64,000 bases of DNA from Bacillota bacterium (GTDB lineage: Bacteria; Bacillota; Clostridia; Lachnospirales; Lachnospiraceae): contig JAQXUQ010000006.1 of NCBI GenBank assembly GCA_029224465.1, positions 186,001-250,000 on the forward strand, given 5' to 3'. Under the pieces are notes generated by a model that had not been told where the DNA came from, did not search any database, and was given only the letters and a program-made list of their open reading frames with translations. Shown piece after piece: positions 35,717 through 44,060 of the stretch. Within the stretch, counting starts at the first letter, position 1, and each line of letters starts with the position of its first letter. A program made the translations under genes and the position numbers.

Positions 35717-36346
35717 ATGGCCATATCTAAGGTAACGTATGCCGGAAATACGTTGATTGATCTTACAGGGGACACGGTTACACCGGAGAAACTGCTTTCC
35801 GGGGCGACTGCGCATGCAGCGAACGGCGAAAAAATCACAGGCATTGTTGAGGATAAAAAGGGCGAGCTGGAGGCACAGATCGCAGATTTGCGTAGTCAGA
35901 TAAGTTCGTTAAATGCGAATTTAGCGAATACAATGTATCCGGTTGGATCAATCTACATATCTGTAAATGCAACAAACCCATCCGAACTGTTTGGCGGCAC
36001 GTGGGAGCAGATCAAGGGCAGATTCCTTCTGGCCGCTGGAAATACATATGCTGCTGGTTCAATAGGTGGCGAGGCGGCACATACACATAAATACGGTTTC
36101 CAGTATGGTGCATACTATGGAGCAATTTCAATGGAGCAGGATGCTCAATCCGGCGCACTGCAGGGCGGGACTGGAACCCCAGTAGGTTCGGCATACACCG
36201 CTGACACAAATTCAGACGTCAACAATAATGCTACGTCGGCTAAACAGACTTTAAGGTTGTCGCATTACAAATCTATCGCTGATACGTCGTCTGCAAGCAA
36301 TATGCCCCCGTACCTAGCTGTTTATACGTGGAAACGTACTGCCTAG
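35717..36346 (+). CDS. Receptor-binding tail fibre, currently expressed form
   Basis: The 209-residue protein has an N-terminal module (VTYAGNTLIDLTGDTV), a short coiled coil (GELEAQIADLRSQISSLNANLAN) and a C-terminal fibre domain (MYPVGSIYISVNATNPSELFGGTWEQI, ending NMPPYLAVYTWKRTA). The coiled coil end is encoded by a 23-bp sequence (35906-35928) present in inverse orientation downstream. The C-terminal 146 residues therefore lie on an invertible segment. The stop TAG overlaps the stop of the silent C-terminus on the other strand. Confidence 0.88.
   Translation: MAISKVTYAGNTLIDLTGDTVTPEKLLSGATAHAANGEKITGIVEDKKGELEAQIADLRSQISSLNANLANTMYPVGSIYISVNATNPSELFGGTWEQIKGRFLLAAGNTYAAGSIGGEAAHTHKYGFQYGAYYGAISMEQDAQSGALQGGTGTPVGSAYTADTNSDVNNNATSAKQTLRLSHYKSIADTSSASNMPPYLAVYTWKRTA
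35906..35928 (+). repeat. Inversion-site repeat, left copy
   Basis: This 23-bp sequence begins TCGTTAAATGCGAATTTAGC and is identical to the complement of 36698-36720. It is itself an imperfect palindrome (18 of 22 positions), as many site-specific recombinase crossover sites are. It encodes SLNANLA and the first bases of N in the fibre. Confidence 0.9.
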
Positions 36347-36720
36347 GCCAGCACATACGCAACAAATCCCCAGCACCATCCGCCGGAGTTAAAACTCACA
36401 GCATGGGTATTTATCTTTATTACGTTGTCAACAACCCAGAGTTCCCCCGTTAATCCGGATGTCTGCTCCTGAATAATACCGACCGGATAATTCGGCCTTG
36501 TTTTCGCTGGATAGTATCCGGATTTTAATTTTGCTAAGGCAAAATCATTCCACTGCGGGATGCTAATACCATGCATTCCGAATGATAGCCAGCATAGAAC
36601 GATTTTTCCTTGTATGGCTACATTGCAGAATTGGATATCGAATCCGTTTTGTGCGTCCGCAATGTCGGATAACGGCAAAACGTGTAACGCGGAATGGTTC
36701 GCTAAATTCGCATTTAACGA
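36343..36720 (-). pseudogene. Silent alternative fibre C-terminus (start-less cassette)
   Basis: On the minus strand a 125-codon frame begins at the inverted repeat with SLNANLAN, the same residues that end the expressed coiled coil, and runs to a fibre-like end (SGYYPAKTRPNYPVGI, SFNSGGWCWGFVAYVLA). The codon just before is TAG and there is no start codon or ribosome binding site. After inversion it would be fused in frame to the N-terminus at 35717, giving a 188-residue fibre with a different tip. It is a silent cassette, not a decayed gene. Confidence 0.85.
36698..36720 (-). repeat. Inversion-site repeat, right copy
   Basis: This is an exact inverse copy of 35906-35928. The flanks differ (TAG before it on the minus strand, CCATTCC after), so identity is confined to 23 bp. 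It opens the silent fibre C-terminus in the matching frame. Confidence 0.9.
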
Positions 36721-36750
36721 CTACCTTCATTAATTAATAGGAGCTTATCA

Positions 36751-36846
36751 ATGGCCTTGACTATTATATTCACCGTAATCATTCTTACCATAGCCGCCAG
36801 TGCTGCTATAGCAATAACTATAGCAGCAGAATATATGCAGGACTGA
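36751..36846 (+). CDS. Possible 31-residue hydrophobic peptide
   Basis: ATG 36751 follows AATAGGAGCTTATCA. The peptide (MALTIIFTVIILTIAASAA, then AIAITIAAEYMQD) is a single membrane span with a short charged end. It lies between the inversion site and attR, where phages often carry lysogenic conversion genes. It could be a real membrane peptide or chance. Confidence 0.45.
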   Translation: MALTIIFTVIILTIAASAAIAITIAAEYMQD

Positions 36847-36980
36847 CTAGTTCAAAGACCCCGGACCAGACGCGTATGGCGTCCGTGAAAGCTGCACCGA
36901 TTATATCGCCATCAGAAAGTCATTATTTACACAGCGACGCGCAGAATGATAAAATTTGTGGCAACACACGGCCCCTGTAT

Positions 36981-37047
36981 GTTCGAATACCGTTCCGCGT
37001 AGTCCACTAAACGGGCCGTACACGAACACTCTGTGTGCGGCTCGTTT
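36981..37047 (+). other. attR (right prophage junction)
   Basis: GTTCGA, then TAGTCCACTAA and CGGGCCGTA...CGAACAC match attL with several differences; the exact shared core is TCCACTAA (37003-37010). It appears to be the remnant of the chromosome's original tmRNA 3' end. Its acceptor segment pairs less well with the ssrA 5' end than the phage copy does. Confidence 0.6.
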
Positions 37048-37055
37048 ATTTTGCC
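37009..37055 (+). terminator. Original tmRNA terminator, right of attR
   Basis: AAACGGGCCGTACAC pairs with GTGTGCGGCTCGTTT over 15 positions (two G-U), followed by ATTTTG. It is homologous to the hairpin after attL. Confidence 0.75.
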
Positions 37056-37359
37056 GTTTCATCAGCGAATGCCTCACCTTGTCAGAATGCTGAAAAGCAC
37101 AAAATAATTCCGGCAAAGTTTATGAAATTTCGCCCTTTACCAAAAATGAATACCTGTATACAATAATAATCAAAATTTAGAACCAAATATGCAAAGACAA
37201 AGGCGTCGGTGACTGCAATATGCAGCCCCGGCGCTTTTTTGCTGAATCGTATTTTTATACGGCAAGGAGGCCGGCAGGATACACCTGTCCGGCCTCCTTG
37301 TGTTATTAAGCAACGCGACCAAAATGCGGATGTTATCGCAGAGAAAGGAAGCTGTAAAA
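37056..37359 (+). promoter_or_regulatory. Leader region of the deaminase/ABC operon
   Basis: No gene is visible here. A possible promoter (TTTACC-17-TACAAT, 37136-37164) is followed by two hairpins: 37203-37240 (GCGTCGG/CCGGCGC plus CTGCA/TGCAG, then six T, a full terminator) and 37264-37299 (AAGGAGGCCGG/CCGGCCTCCTT). A terminator between promoter and gene suggests attenuation, although it may instead end transcription from the left. No known riboswitch consensus was recognised. Confidence 0.5.
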
Positions 37360-38637
37360 ATGCAGGTATTTAAGAATGCGGTGTTACGAAAATGCAAGAG
37401 AACGGAAGCCGGGACAGAGCTTTACGATCTGTTTGTGGAAAACGGGGTATTTACGAGGATCTGCCCGGCCGGAGAAGTCAGCGTACCGGAGAGCGCGGAA
37501 ATCAAAGATCTTCATGGCAGACTTGTCATGGCTCCTTACGTCGAATCGCATATCCATCTTGACTATATTTACACAATGGATCCTACGGTGGAAGCGGGGA
37601 CTCTCTTCGGAGCGATCAACCAGTGGTCCGATACCAAAAAGACGCTGACGGTGGAAGATATCAAGAAGAAAGCTTATCAGGGAATCGAAATGGAAATGCG
37701 GCACGGCGTGCAGTTTATCCGTACCCATGTCGATGTAACGGATCCGAATTTCACCGCACTGCGTGCTCTTCTCGAAGTTAAGGAAGAACTCAAGGACATT
37801 GTTGAGATTCAACTGATTGCTTTTCCGCAGGAAGGATATTACGCCTATAAAAACGGTGATCAGCTCGTAGAAGAAGCCCTGAAGTTGGGCTGTGACGTTG
37901 TCGGCGGCATCCCGCACTTTGAGTTTTCCAGAGAACTCGGAGAAAAGTCTGTCAAGAAAGCTTTCGAGCTGGCACAGAAGTATGACCGGCTGGTTGATAT
38001 TCACTGCGATGAAACGGATGACCAGGATTCCAAGTTTGTCGAAGAGATCGCGACGCAGGCTTATTACACCGGTATCGGCAGCCGCGCTGCCGCAAGTCAT
38101 ACCTGCGCTATGGGGTCTTACAACAATGCCTACGCCTACAAGATGATGACAAAATTCCGACAGTCCGGCATCAACTTCATTTCGTGCCCGACAGAGAACA
38201 CCTATCTGCAGGGACGTTATGACGGATATCCGATGCGCAGAGGAATTACGAGAATTGATGAACTGATCGCCGCCGGCTGCAACGTAAGTCTGGGGCAGGA
38301 TTCGATTTCGGATCCCTGGTATCCGCTCGGAAACGGAAACCTGATCCATCAGGTCGATTACGCGATCCATCAGGCACATATGATGAGCATTCCGCAGTTA
38401 TACAAGTGCATGGATATGATTACGGACAACGGCGCGGCAACCCTGCAGATTCAGGATCATTATGGAATTGAAGAAGGGAAGCCCGCAAACCTGATTGAAC
38501 TGGACGCCAGGAATGAAATTGATGCAGTCAGGGAGCGCGCGGACGTTCTCTTAAGCGTTCATAACGGCAGAATCCTTCTGGAGAAGGAACCTTCATCGAT
38601 CCGCATCGACCTGCCGATTCACGAACAGGACAGATAA
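37360..38637 (+). CDS. Cytosine-deaminase-like amidohydrolase (CodA family)
   Basis: ATG 37360 (after AAAGGAAG) is used instead of the track's 37300. The 425-residue enzyme has the metal and catalytic residues of CodA: HIHLD, QFIRTHVDVTD, AFPQEG, VDIHCDE, ASHTCAM and LGQDSISDPWY. In E. coli CodA, as I recall, the last motif reads GHDDVFDPWY; here the residue after the metal Asp is Ser rather than Asp, a specificity position. The substrate is probably a cyclic amidine or pyrimidine-like base. It is the first of two tandem paralogues before an ABC importer. Confidence 0.85.
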   Translation: MQVFKNAVLRKCKRTEAGTELYDLFVENGVFTRICPAGEVSVPESAEIKDLHGRLVMAPYVESHIHLDYIYTMDPTVEAGTLFGAINQWSDTKKTLTVEDIKKKAYQGIEMEMRHGVQFIRTHVDVTDPNFTALRALLEVKEELKDIVEIQLIAFPQEGYYAYKNGDQLVEEALKLGCDVVGGIPHFEFSRELGEKSVKKAFELAQKYDRLVDIHCDETDDQDSKFVEEIATQAYYTGIGSRAAASHTCAMGSYNNAYAYKMMTKFRQSGINFISCPTENTYLQGRYDGYPMRRGITRIDELIAAGCNVSLGQDSISDPWYPLGNGNLIHQVDYAIHQAHMMSIPQLYKCMDMITDNGAATLQIQDHYGIEEGKPANLIELDARNEIDAVRERADVLLSVHNGRILLEKEPSSIRIDLPIHEQDR

Positions 38638-38651
38638 GGAGAGCACGGAAA

Positions 38652-39968
38652 ATGCAGATACGCAATGTAAGAATCAGGGGAAAACAAAAACAGGGACTGT
38701 TCAAGGTAGACATTGAAAACGGCATATTCGGAAAAATCCTTCCGGAAGAAACACCGCAGGAAGAAGATAAGGAGCAGACACCATATTTCCTTGGAAGCAG
38801 GCAGGACACGCTGCCGGACTTCACGGACGGGTCGGAGAAAATCTATGACGCGAAAGGGCGCATGATGATGCCGCCGTTTGTGGAACCGCACATCCATCTG
38901 GACTGCGTCATGACCGCCGGGATTCCGCATTACAACATGTCCGGTACATTGTTCGAGGGTATCACAACCTGGGACGAATACAAAAATTCGCAGCCGCTAA
39001 CGGTAGAGGGAATTAAAGAACGCGCGAAAGCAGCCCTCCGCTGTATGGCAGGCTATGGCGTACAGTTCGTCAGAACCCATGTAGATACAACCGAAACTTC
39101 CTTTAAAGGTGTGGAAGCTCTTCTGGAACTGCGGGAAGAAATGAAAGACACGATGGAGATTCAGACCGTCGCGTTTCCGCAGAACGGGATCTGTTCGTTC
39201 CGTCATGGAAAAGAGTACATGGAGCGGGCGATGCAGATGGGTATGGACTGTGTCGGAGGTATTCCGCACTATGAATTTTCCAGAGAGCTGGGCGTGGAGT
39301 CCATCCGCTTCATTTTTGATCTGGCGGAAAAATATGACGCGATGATCGACGTCCACTGCGATGAAATCGACGACGGTGTCACGAGGTATCTCGAAGAAAT
39401 GGCCGCGCAGGCATGGATGCGCGAAATGGGAAGCCGCACCGTTGCCGCGCATACCTGCGCGACCGGATCATATAACGACGCTTATTTCGCAAAGCTCCTG
39501 CGGGCGCTGAAAGAATCCGGCATCAACTTCAATTCCTGCCCTACGGCAAGTACATCGCTGGATGGACGATTTGACAATTATCCGAAACGAAGAGGCATTA
39601 CCAGGATCCGGCAGCTCACGCAGGCAGGACTGAATGTCGCTCTCGGACAGGATTCGATCTCGGATCCGTGGTATATGCCGGGCGTCGGAAATCTGCTCCG
39701 GGTACTGGAGATGGGCATGCATGTAGAACACATGACAGGATATGAGGATCTGTCGCACTGCCTTGATTTTATTTCAACGAAAGGCGCGAAAAACCTGTGC
39801 ATCGAAGACCATTACGGCATCGAAGAAGGCAAACCGGCAAGCTTCATTATTCTGGACGGCAGAGATGATTATGAAGTCTTCCGTTTCCAGAGCGCCGTTA
39901 CGCTTTCCGTACATCAGGGGAAGGTCATCGCGAAGAGGAGACCTTCGTTCGGGAAGGTTATGTTTTAA
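38652..39968 (+). CDS. Second CodA-family amidohydrolase
   Basis: The 438-residue paralogue follows the first gene after 14 bases and has AGGAGAGC as ribosome binding site. It keeps all motifs (PHIHLD, VRTHVDTTE, IDVHCDE, AAHTCATGSYN, LGQDSISDPWYMPG) but has a longer N-terminal region with an EEDKEQ insertion and AFPQNG in place of AFPQEG. The pair may act on related substrates or form a mixed complex. Cytosine, isocytosine or creatinine-type substrates are all possible. Confidence 0.83.
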   Translation: MQIRNVRIRGKQKQGLFKVDIENGIFGKILPEETPQEEDKEQTPYFLGSRQDTLPDFTDGSEKIYDAKGRMMMPPFVEPHIHLDCVMTAGIPHYNMSGTLFEGITTWDEYKNSQPLTVEGIKERAKAALRCMAGYGVQFVRTHVDTTETSFKGVEALLELREEMKDTMEIQTVAFPQNGICSFRHGKEYMERAMQMGMDCVGGIPHYEFSRELGVESIRFIFDLAEKYDAMIDVHCDEIDDGVTRYLEEMAAQAWMREMGSRTVAAHTCATGSYNDAYFAKLLRALKESGINFNSCPTASTSLDGRFDNYPKRRGITRIRQLTQAGLNVALGQDSISDPWYMPGVGNLLRVLEMGMHVEHMTGYEDLSHCLDFISTKGAKNLCIEDHYGIEEGKPASFIILDGRDDYEVFRFQSAVTLSVHQGKVIAKRRPSFGKVMF

Positions 39969-40031
39969 CGGTAACAGAAGATCCGGACCTGTTCCGGTTC
40001 TTTGGGTTATACAGCTACGAGGAGAAAAATT

Positions 40032-41219
40032 ATGGAAAAATTGCGTAAGGTTCTTGCGGTTACAGCGGCAGCGGCGATGGGCGTATCGCTTCTTTCAGGG
40101 TGCGGCGCAAAGAAAGGCAGTTCCGATACCATCAAGATCGGCGGCGTATTCTCGCTGACCGGCGTAACGGCGATCACGGAAGAGAGCATGACGAACTGTG
40201 CCCAGCTCGCTGTGGATGAAGTGAATGAAGAAGGCGGTATCAACGGAAAGAAGCTGCAGTATATTGTCAAAGATTACGCTTCGGACGCGGATACGGCTGT
40301 TAAAGTCGCGAGAGAGCTGATCATGCAGGATGAAGTCACGGCGATTGTCGGACCTTACATGTCATCCGCCCGGGTCGCAATGGAACCTGTTATGGATGAA
40401 AATGATATTCCTCTGATTTATCCCACGTACTATGAAGGTGAAAAGCCCAATGACCACGTGATTTATACCGGAGCGGTTCCGAACCAGCAGGGTGATCTGT
40501 TCGTTCCGTGGCTTGCGAAGAATGTTTCCAAAAACTTTTATCTGATCGGAACAGATACAACCTATGCTTCCTCGATTAACGAACAGGCGGAAAAGTCCGT
40601 GAAAGCACTCGGCGGAAAGGTAATCGGAAACGAGCTTGTTCCTTCCGACACCACGCAGTTCACGGATATTCTGACGAAGATCAAGAGCGCCTGCGGAGAT
40701 GACGGCTGCGTGATTTACGCGAACTTAAACGGTGATTCCGGGACTGCATTCTATACACAGTTCGCAGCGGCCGGACTGTCCGACAAGTATACGATCGCTT
40801 CGTTCATCATGGATGAATCTTTCTCGACAGCGCTTGGAGACGCTGCGGTCGGGACATACGCTTCCTCGAACTATTTCAACTCGATTGATACCGAAGCGAA
40901 CAAAAAGTTTCTCAAAGCGTACGCGGACAAGTTCGGAGAAGATAAGGCGAAGGCTGTTACAGCCGTCGGTGAAGCAACCTATGACGCTGTAAAGCTTCTT
41001 GCCGAGTCTTTAAAGAAATGCGGCGATGACATTACGACAGCCAACATTCTGAAAAACTTTGACAATCTCACCTTTGACGCTCCGCAGGGTGAAATCAAGG
41101 TTGATCCCGAGACACATCACATTTATCTCAAGGGCAGAATCGGTCAGGTACAGAGCGACGGAACAATCAAAGTCGTCTATGAAAGCGACGACACGATCAA
41201 GCCGGTTCCCGTCGAGTAA
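40032..41219 (+). CDS. Substrate-binding lipoprotein of Urt/Liv-type ABC importer
   Basis: ATG 40032 follows GAGGAGAAAAATT; the track's 40002 start is not needed. The 395-residue protein has a lipoprotein signal with lipobox LLSGC (Cys24) and a Peripla_BP_6 fold (IKIGGVFSLTGVTAITEESM, IVGPYMSSARVAMEPVMD). Its closest general type is UrtA/amide-binding proteins rather than classic LivJ. It probably captures the substrate of the two upstream deaminases. A terminator-like hairpin follows. Confidence 0.88.
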   Translation: MEKLRKVLAVTAAAAMGVSLLSGCGAKKGSSDTIKIGGVFSLTGVTAITEESMTNCAQLAVDEVNEEGGINGKKLQYIVKDYASDADTAVKVARELIMQDEVTAIVGPYMSSARVAMEPVMDENDIPLIYPTYYEGEKPNDHVIYTGAVPNQQGDLFVPWLAKNVSKNFYLIGTDTTYASSINEQAEKSVKALGGKVIGNELVPSDTTQFTDILTKIKSACGDDGCVIYANLNGDSGTAFYTQFAAAGLSDKYTIASFIMDESFSTALGDAAVGTYASSNYFNSIDTEANKKFLKAYADKFGEDKAKAVTAVGEATYDAVKLLAESLKKCGDDITTANILKNFDNLTFDAPQGEIKVDPETHHIYLKGRIGQVQSDGTIKVVYESDDTIKPVPVE

Positions 41220-41237
41220 CCTGCTGTTTTCCGCATC

Positions 41238-41270
41238 AAGGCCTTTGTGCTCCCTGGCAAGGGCCTTTTT
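41238..41270 (+). terminator. Partial terminator after the binding-protein gene
   Basis: AAGGCC/GGCCTT with inner TTG/CAA is followed by TTTTT. Being inside the operon, it likely makes the binding protein more abundant than the permeases. Confidence 0.6.
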
Positions 41271-41321
41271 CAATTACAGGCAGAAAACGAATGACGCTTC
41301 TGCCGGAAAGAGTCTACCAAT

Positions 41322-42191
41322 ATGAACAGTGTTTACATCGGACAGCTGATTGTATCAGGCATCAGCAGCTCCTTTATCCTTTTGCTGACTTCCCTCGGGC
41401 TCATTATCATCATGGGGTACATGAAAGTCGTGAACCTCGCGCATACTTCCATGCTGATGGCAGGAGCGTATCTTTGCTATTTTCTCTATCAGGTCGCGCA
41501 TGTGCCGTTTGTGCTGACATTGATTCTGTCATATCTTCTGAGTTTCGCGTTCGGTGCCGTGATCGAGCGCGTCATTATCTGCCATTTTTACGGTAAGATG
41601 GCGGAAACCCTGCTTGCCACTTACGCGCTGTCTATCATTCTGAATCAGACTGCGCTGCTGCTTTTCGGCAAAAACTACAAGCAGGTCGCAGCTCCTGTAA
41701 AAACCGTTCTCTATTTCGGACCGTTCTATATCGAAGCTTACCGGCTGATCATCTGCGGCATTGCCGTGATCGCCCTGCTTGGCACGATGCTGTTCATCAA
41801 CAGGACACCGATGGGAAGAAAGATCCGTTCCACAACGCAAAACAGAACTATGACCGAATGCCTCGGCATTGATACACGCAAGGTGGATACGATTACATTC
41901 GCACACGGCATGGGACTGGCAGGACTTGCCGGAGCGGCAATCGCGCCGCTTTCCACGGTCACATATACGCTTGGCGACAGCTGGCTGACGAACACCTTTA
42001 TGAACGTCGTCATGGGCGGCGTATCTTCGATGCTGGGAACGCTTGCATCCTCGTTCCTGATTCAGGAGTCCATTTCTCTTCTGAGCGGCTTTGCAAGCAG
42101 CGTTACGGCGCAGATCGTAGTTCTTCTCTTTGTCATTCTTGTTGTCAGAATCAAGCCGGAAGGATTATTCACACCGAAGGAAAGGAGATAG
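41322..42191 (+). CDS. ABC importer permease (UrtB/LivH type)
   Basis: The 289-residue integral membrane protein has about eight hydrophobic segments and the LivH/UrtB start pattern LLTSLGLIIIMGYMKVVNLAHTSMLMAGAY. With the next gene it forms the channel of the importer. The ribosome binding site is weak. The gene ends 2 bases before the next. Confidence 0.88.
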   Translation: MNSVYIGQLIVSGISSSFILLLTSLGLIIIMGYMKVVNLAHTSMLMAGAYLCYFLYQVAHVPFVLTLILSYLLSFAFGAVIERVIICHFYGKMAETLLATYALSIILNQTALLLFGKNYKQVAAPVKTVLYFGPFYIEAYRLIICGIAVIALLGTMLFINRTPMGRKIRSTTQNRTMTECLGIDTRKVDTITFAHGMGLAGLAGAAIAPLSTVTYTLGDSWLTNTFMNVVMGGVSSMLGTLASSFLIQESISLLSGFASSVTAQIVVLLFVILVVRIKPEGLFTPKERR

Positions 42192-42193
42192 AC

Positions 42194-43297
42194 ATGGCAA
42201 AGAGTGATTTTACGAAACGCCTCAAAGAATTGCCGGTTAACAGGTATATTGATGCGGTGCTTTTTATTTTTTTACTTGTTTTCCCATCCATGAACGGAAA
42301 GTACTGGATCTATGTCATGACCGGCATCATGGCTTACATGATTTTCGCGCTCTCGCTAGATCTTCTGTGGGGATATACGGGACTTATGAGCATGGGTCAC
42401 AGCCTGCTTTTCGGCGCTGGTGGCTATATGGTTGGTATCTGCTCCGCATACATGAACGGCGCGGACTGGATCACGTTTGATCATCTGCCGTGGTTTCTTT
42501 CGCCGCTGTCAACGCCGGCGGGCGCTTTTGCAATGGCACTGATCGTACCCGGGCTGATTTCCCTGTTCATCGGCTTTTTTATGTTCTCGGGACGAATTCA
42601 GGGTGTGTTCTTTTCCCTCATTACGATGGCCATGTCCGGTGTCGCCGAGCTGTTCATTATCAATCAGAGCAAATACACGCACGGCAACAGCGGCATCTCA
42701 TTGACAGCGAGGACCATCATCAGCAATAACATGGCAGACCATATGGATGATACTTCGTTTTATTACACGGTTTTCGCATTCCTTGTGCTGGTATATCTGT
42801 TGTGCCTGCTTATCGTGAATTCGAGGCTCGGCAAGGTTCTGCAGGCGGTACGCGAAAACGAAAACAGACTGACTTTCTTCGGATATAAAACCAGCGCGTT
42901 CAAGCTGCTGATCTATATGATCTCCGGTGTGCTTGCCGGCCTTGCAGGTGTTCTGTACGCGAGAACGCAGGGAAGCATCAACTCCTCGAGCGCCGGGATC
43001 GAACTCTCCACGGTTGTTCTGGTATGGGTCGCCGTCGGCGGAAGGGGAAATCTGACCGGCGCGATGACGGGGACGCTCCTTTTGCAGGTAGCCGAAACGC
43101 TGCTGAACAGTATGTTTTCCGGAATTTCAGCTGATTTTGCCCAGTACTGGCGGCTGGTGCAGGGAATCATCATTCTGATCATTGTTTTCTTTATCCCCAA
43201 AGGAATTGTCGGAGAGCTGATCAGTCTGCAGCAGAGAAAGCGCGATTATCTGCGCAAGGAAGCCATTTTAAGGAAGGAGGCCGAAGATCATGCGTAA
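42194..43297 (+). CDS. ABC importer permease (UrtC/LivM type)
   Basis: The 367-residue membrane protein shows LivM/UrtC features: MIFALSLDLLWGYTGLMSMGHSLLFGAGGY, LQAVRENENRLTFFGY and a late VAVGGRGNLTGAMTG. It pairs with the preceding permease. AAAGGAGATAGAC precedes the ATG, and its 3' end overlaps the ATPase gene by 8 bases. Confidence 0.9.
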   Translation: MAKSDFTKRLKELPVNRYIDAVLFIFLLVFPSMNGKYWIYVMTGIMAYMIFALSLDLLWGYTGLMSMGHSLLFGAGGYMVGICSAYMNGADWITFDHLPWFLSPLSTPAGAFAMALIVPGLISLFIGFFMFSGRIQGVFFSLITMAMSGVAELFIINQSKYTHGNSGISLTARTIISNNMADHMDDTSFYYTVFAFLVLVYLLCLLIVNSRLGKVLQAVRENENRLTFFGYKTSAFKLLIYMISGVLAGLAGVLYARTQGSINSSSAGIELSTVVLVWVAVGGRGNLTGAMTGTLLLQVAETLLNSMFSGISADFAQYWRLVQGIIILIIVFFIPKGIVGELISLQQRKRDYLRKEAILRKEAEDHA

Positions 43298-44060
43298 AGA
43301 CGGAAAGGTTCTCCTTGAGGTAAAGCATCTGTCCGTGGAATTCAACGGTTTCAAGGCGCTGACAGATGTCAACATGAAAATCTATGACGGGGAGCTGCGG
43401 GTGATCATCGGACCCAACGGCGCCGGTAAAACGACATTTATGGATCTTGTAACCGGCAAAACAACGCCAACCTCCGGTAAAATCCTGTTCGACGGAACCG
43501 ATATCACCGGAAAGCAGACGACGGAAATCACGGGCCGCTATCATATCGGCCGTAAATTCCAGGGACCGAATGTTTTCGACAATATGACGGTACGGGAAAA
43601 CATCGAAATCGCCGTCTCCGGTTACAATTCTCTGTTCAAGTGCTGTTTTTTCAGAAAGAGCAGAGAATATACGGATAAAGTCGATGAAATCCTGCGGAAG
43701 GTCAATCTTGATGACTACGCCGGATTTGCGGCAGGAGACCTTTCCCACGGACAGAGGCAGTGGCTTGAAATCGGCATGGTGATCGCGCAGGATCCGAAGC
43801 TGATCATTCTCGACGAGCCGACCGCGGGCATGACCGCGCAGGAAACTTATAAAACTGGTGAGATGATCAAACAGATGAAGGGTGAACACACGCTCATCGT
43901 CGTCGAGCATGACATGGATTTCGTGCGGCAGGTCGCCGAGTATGTAACGGTTCTGAATTACGGAAAGCTTCTGGCGGAAGGAACCATGGAAGAAATTCAG
44001 AACAATCCGGAAGTCGTAGCTGTCTATCTGAAAGAAGACGGAGGTGGCCGCCATGTTTGA
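43290..44060 (+). CDS. ABC importer ATPase (UrtD/LivG type)
   Basis: The 256-residue ATPase powers transport. Walker A GPNGAGKTT (about residues 41-49), signature LSHGQRQWLEI, Walker B LIILDEPTAGM and the H-loop VVEHDMDFV are all intact. LSHGQRQ with W is typical of UrtD-like members. It overlaps both neighbouring genes. Confidence 0.92.
   Translation: MRKDGKVLLEVKHLSVEFNGFKALTDVNMKIYDGELRVIIGPNGAGKTTFMDLVTGKTTPTSGKILFDGTDITGKQTTEITGRYHIGRKFQGPNVFDNMTVRENIEIAVSGYNSLFKCCFFRKSREYTDKVDEILRKVNLDDYAGFAAGDLSHGQRQWLEIGMVIAQDPKLIILDEPTAGMTAQETYKTGEMIKQMKGEHTLIVVEHDMDFVRQVAEYVTVLNYGKLLAEGTMEEIQNNPEVVAVYLKEDGGGRHV

Larger units (their letters stand above)
35906..36720. other. Invertible DNA segment of 815 bp switching the tail fibre tip
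   Basis: Bounded by perfect 23-bp inverted repeats, it holds two convergent C-terminal coding segments meeting at GCCTAGGCC, where both stop codons overlap. Recombination between the repeats would exchange the fibre tip without disturbing the promoter or N-terminus. The recombinase is not identified in the window. Confidence 0.82.
5299..37010. mobile_element. Temperate siphovirus prophage of about 31.7 kb integrated at ssrA
   Basis: The element runs from the tmRNA 3' end to a second, diverged tmRNA-3'-end-like sequence near 37.0 kb; both share TCCACTAA within a longer imperfect match. Inside are all expected modules: integrase, repressor, early regulators, replication, packaging, HK97-fold head, non-contractile tail with a tape measure, lysis and fibres. 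The only clear lesions are two early-region frame disruptions, so the prophage could be functional or only recently decaying. Ends are inferred from the repeat and the gene content. Confidence 0.9.

Noticed and set aside
36961-37010. tRNA gene at attR
   Set aside because: The GTTCGAA T-loop-like sequence lacks a paired T-stem and a cloverleaf; it is a tmRNA 3'-end remnant.
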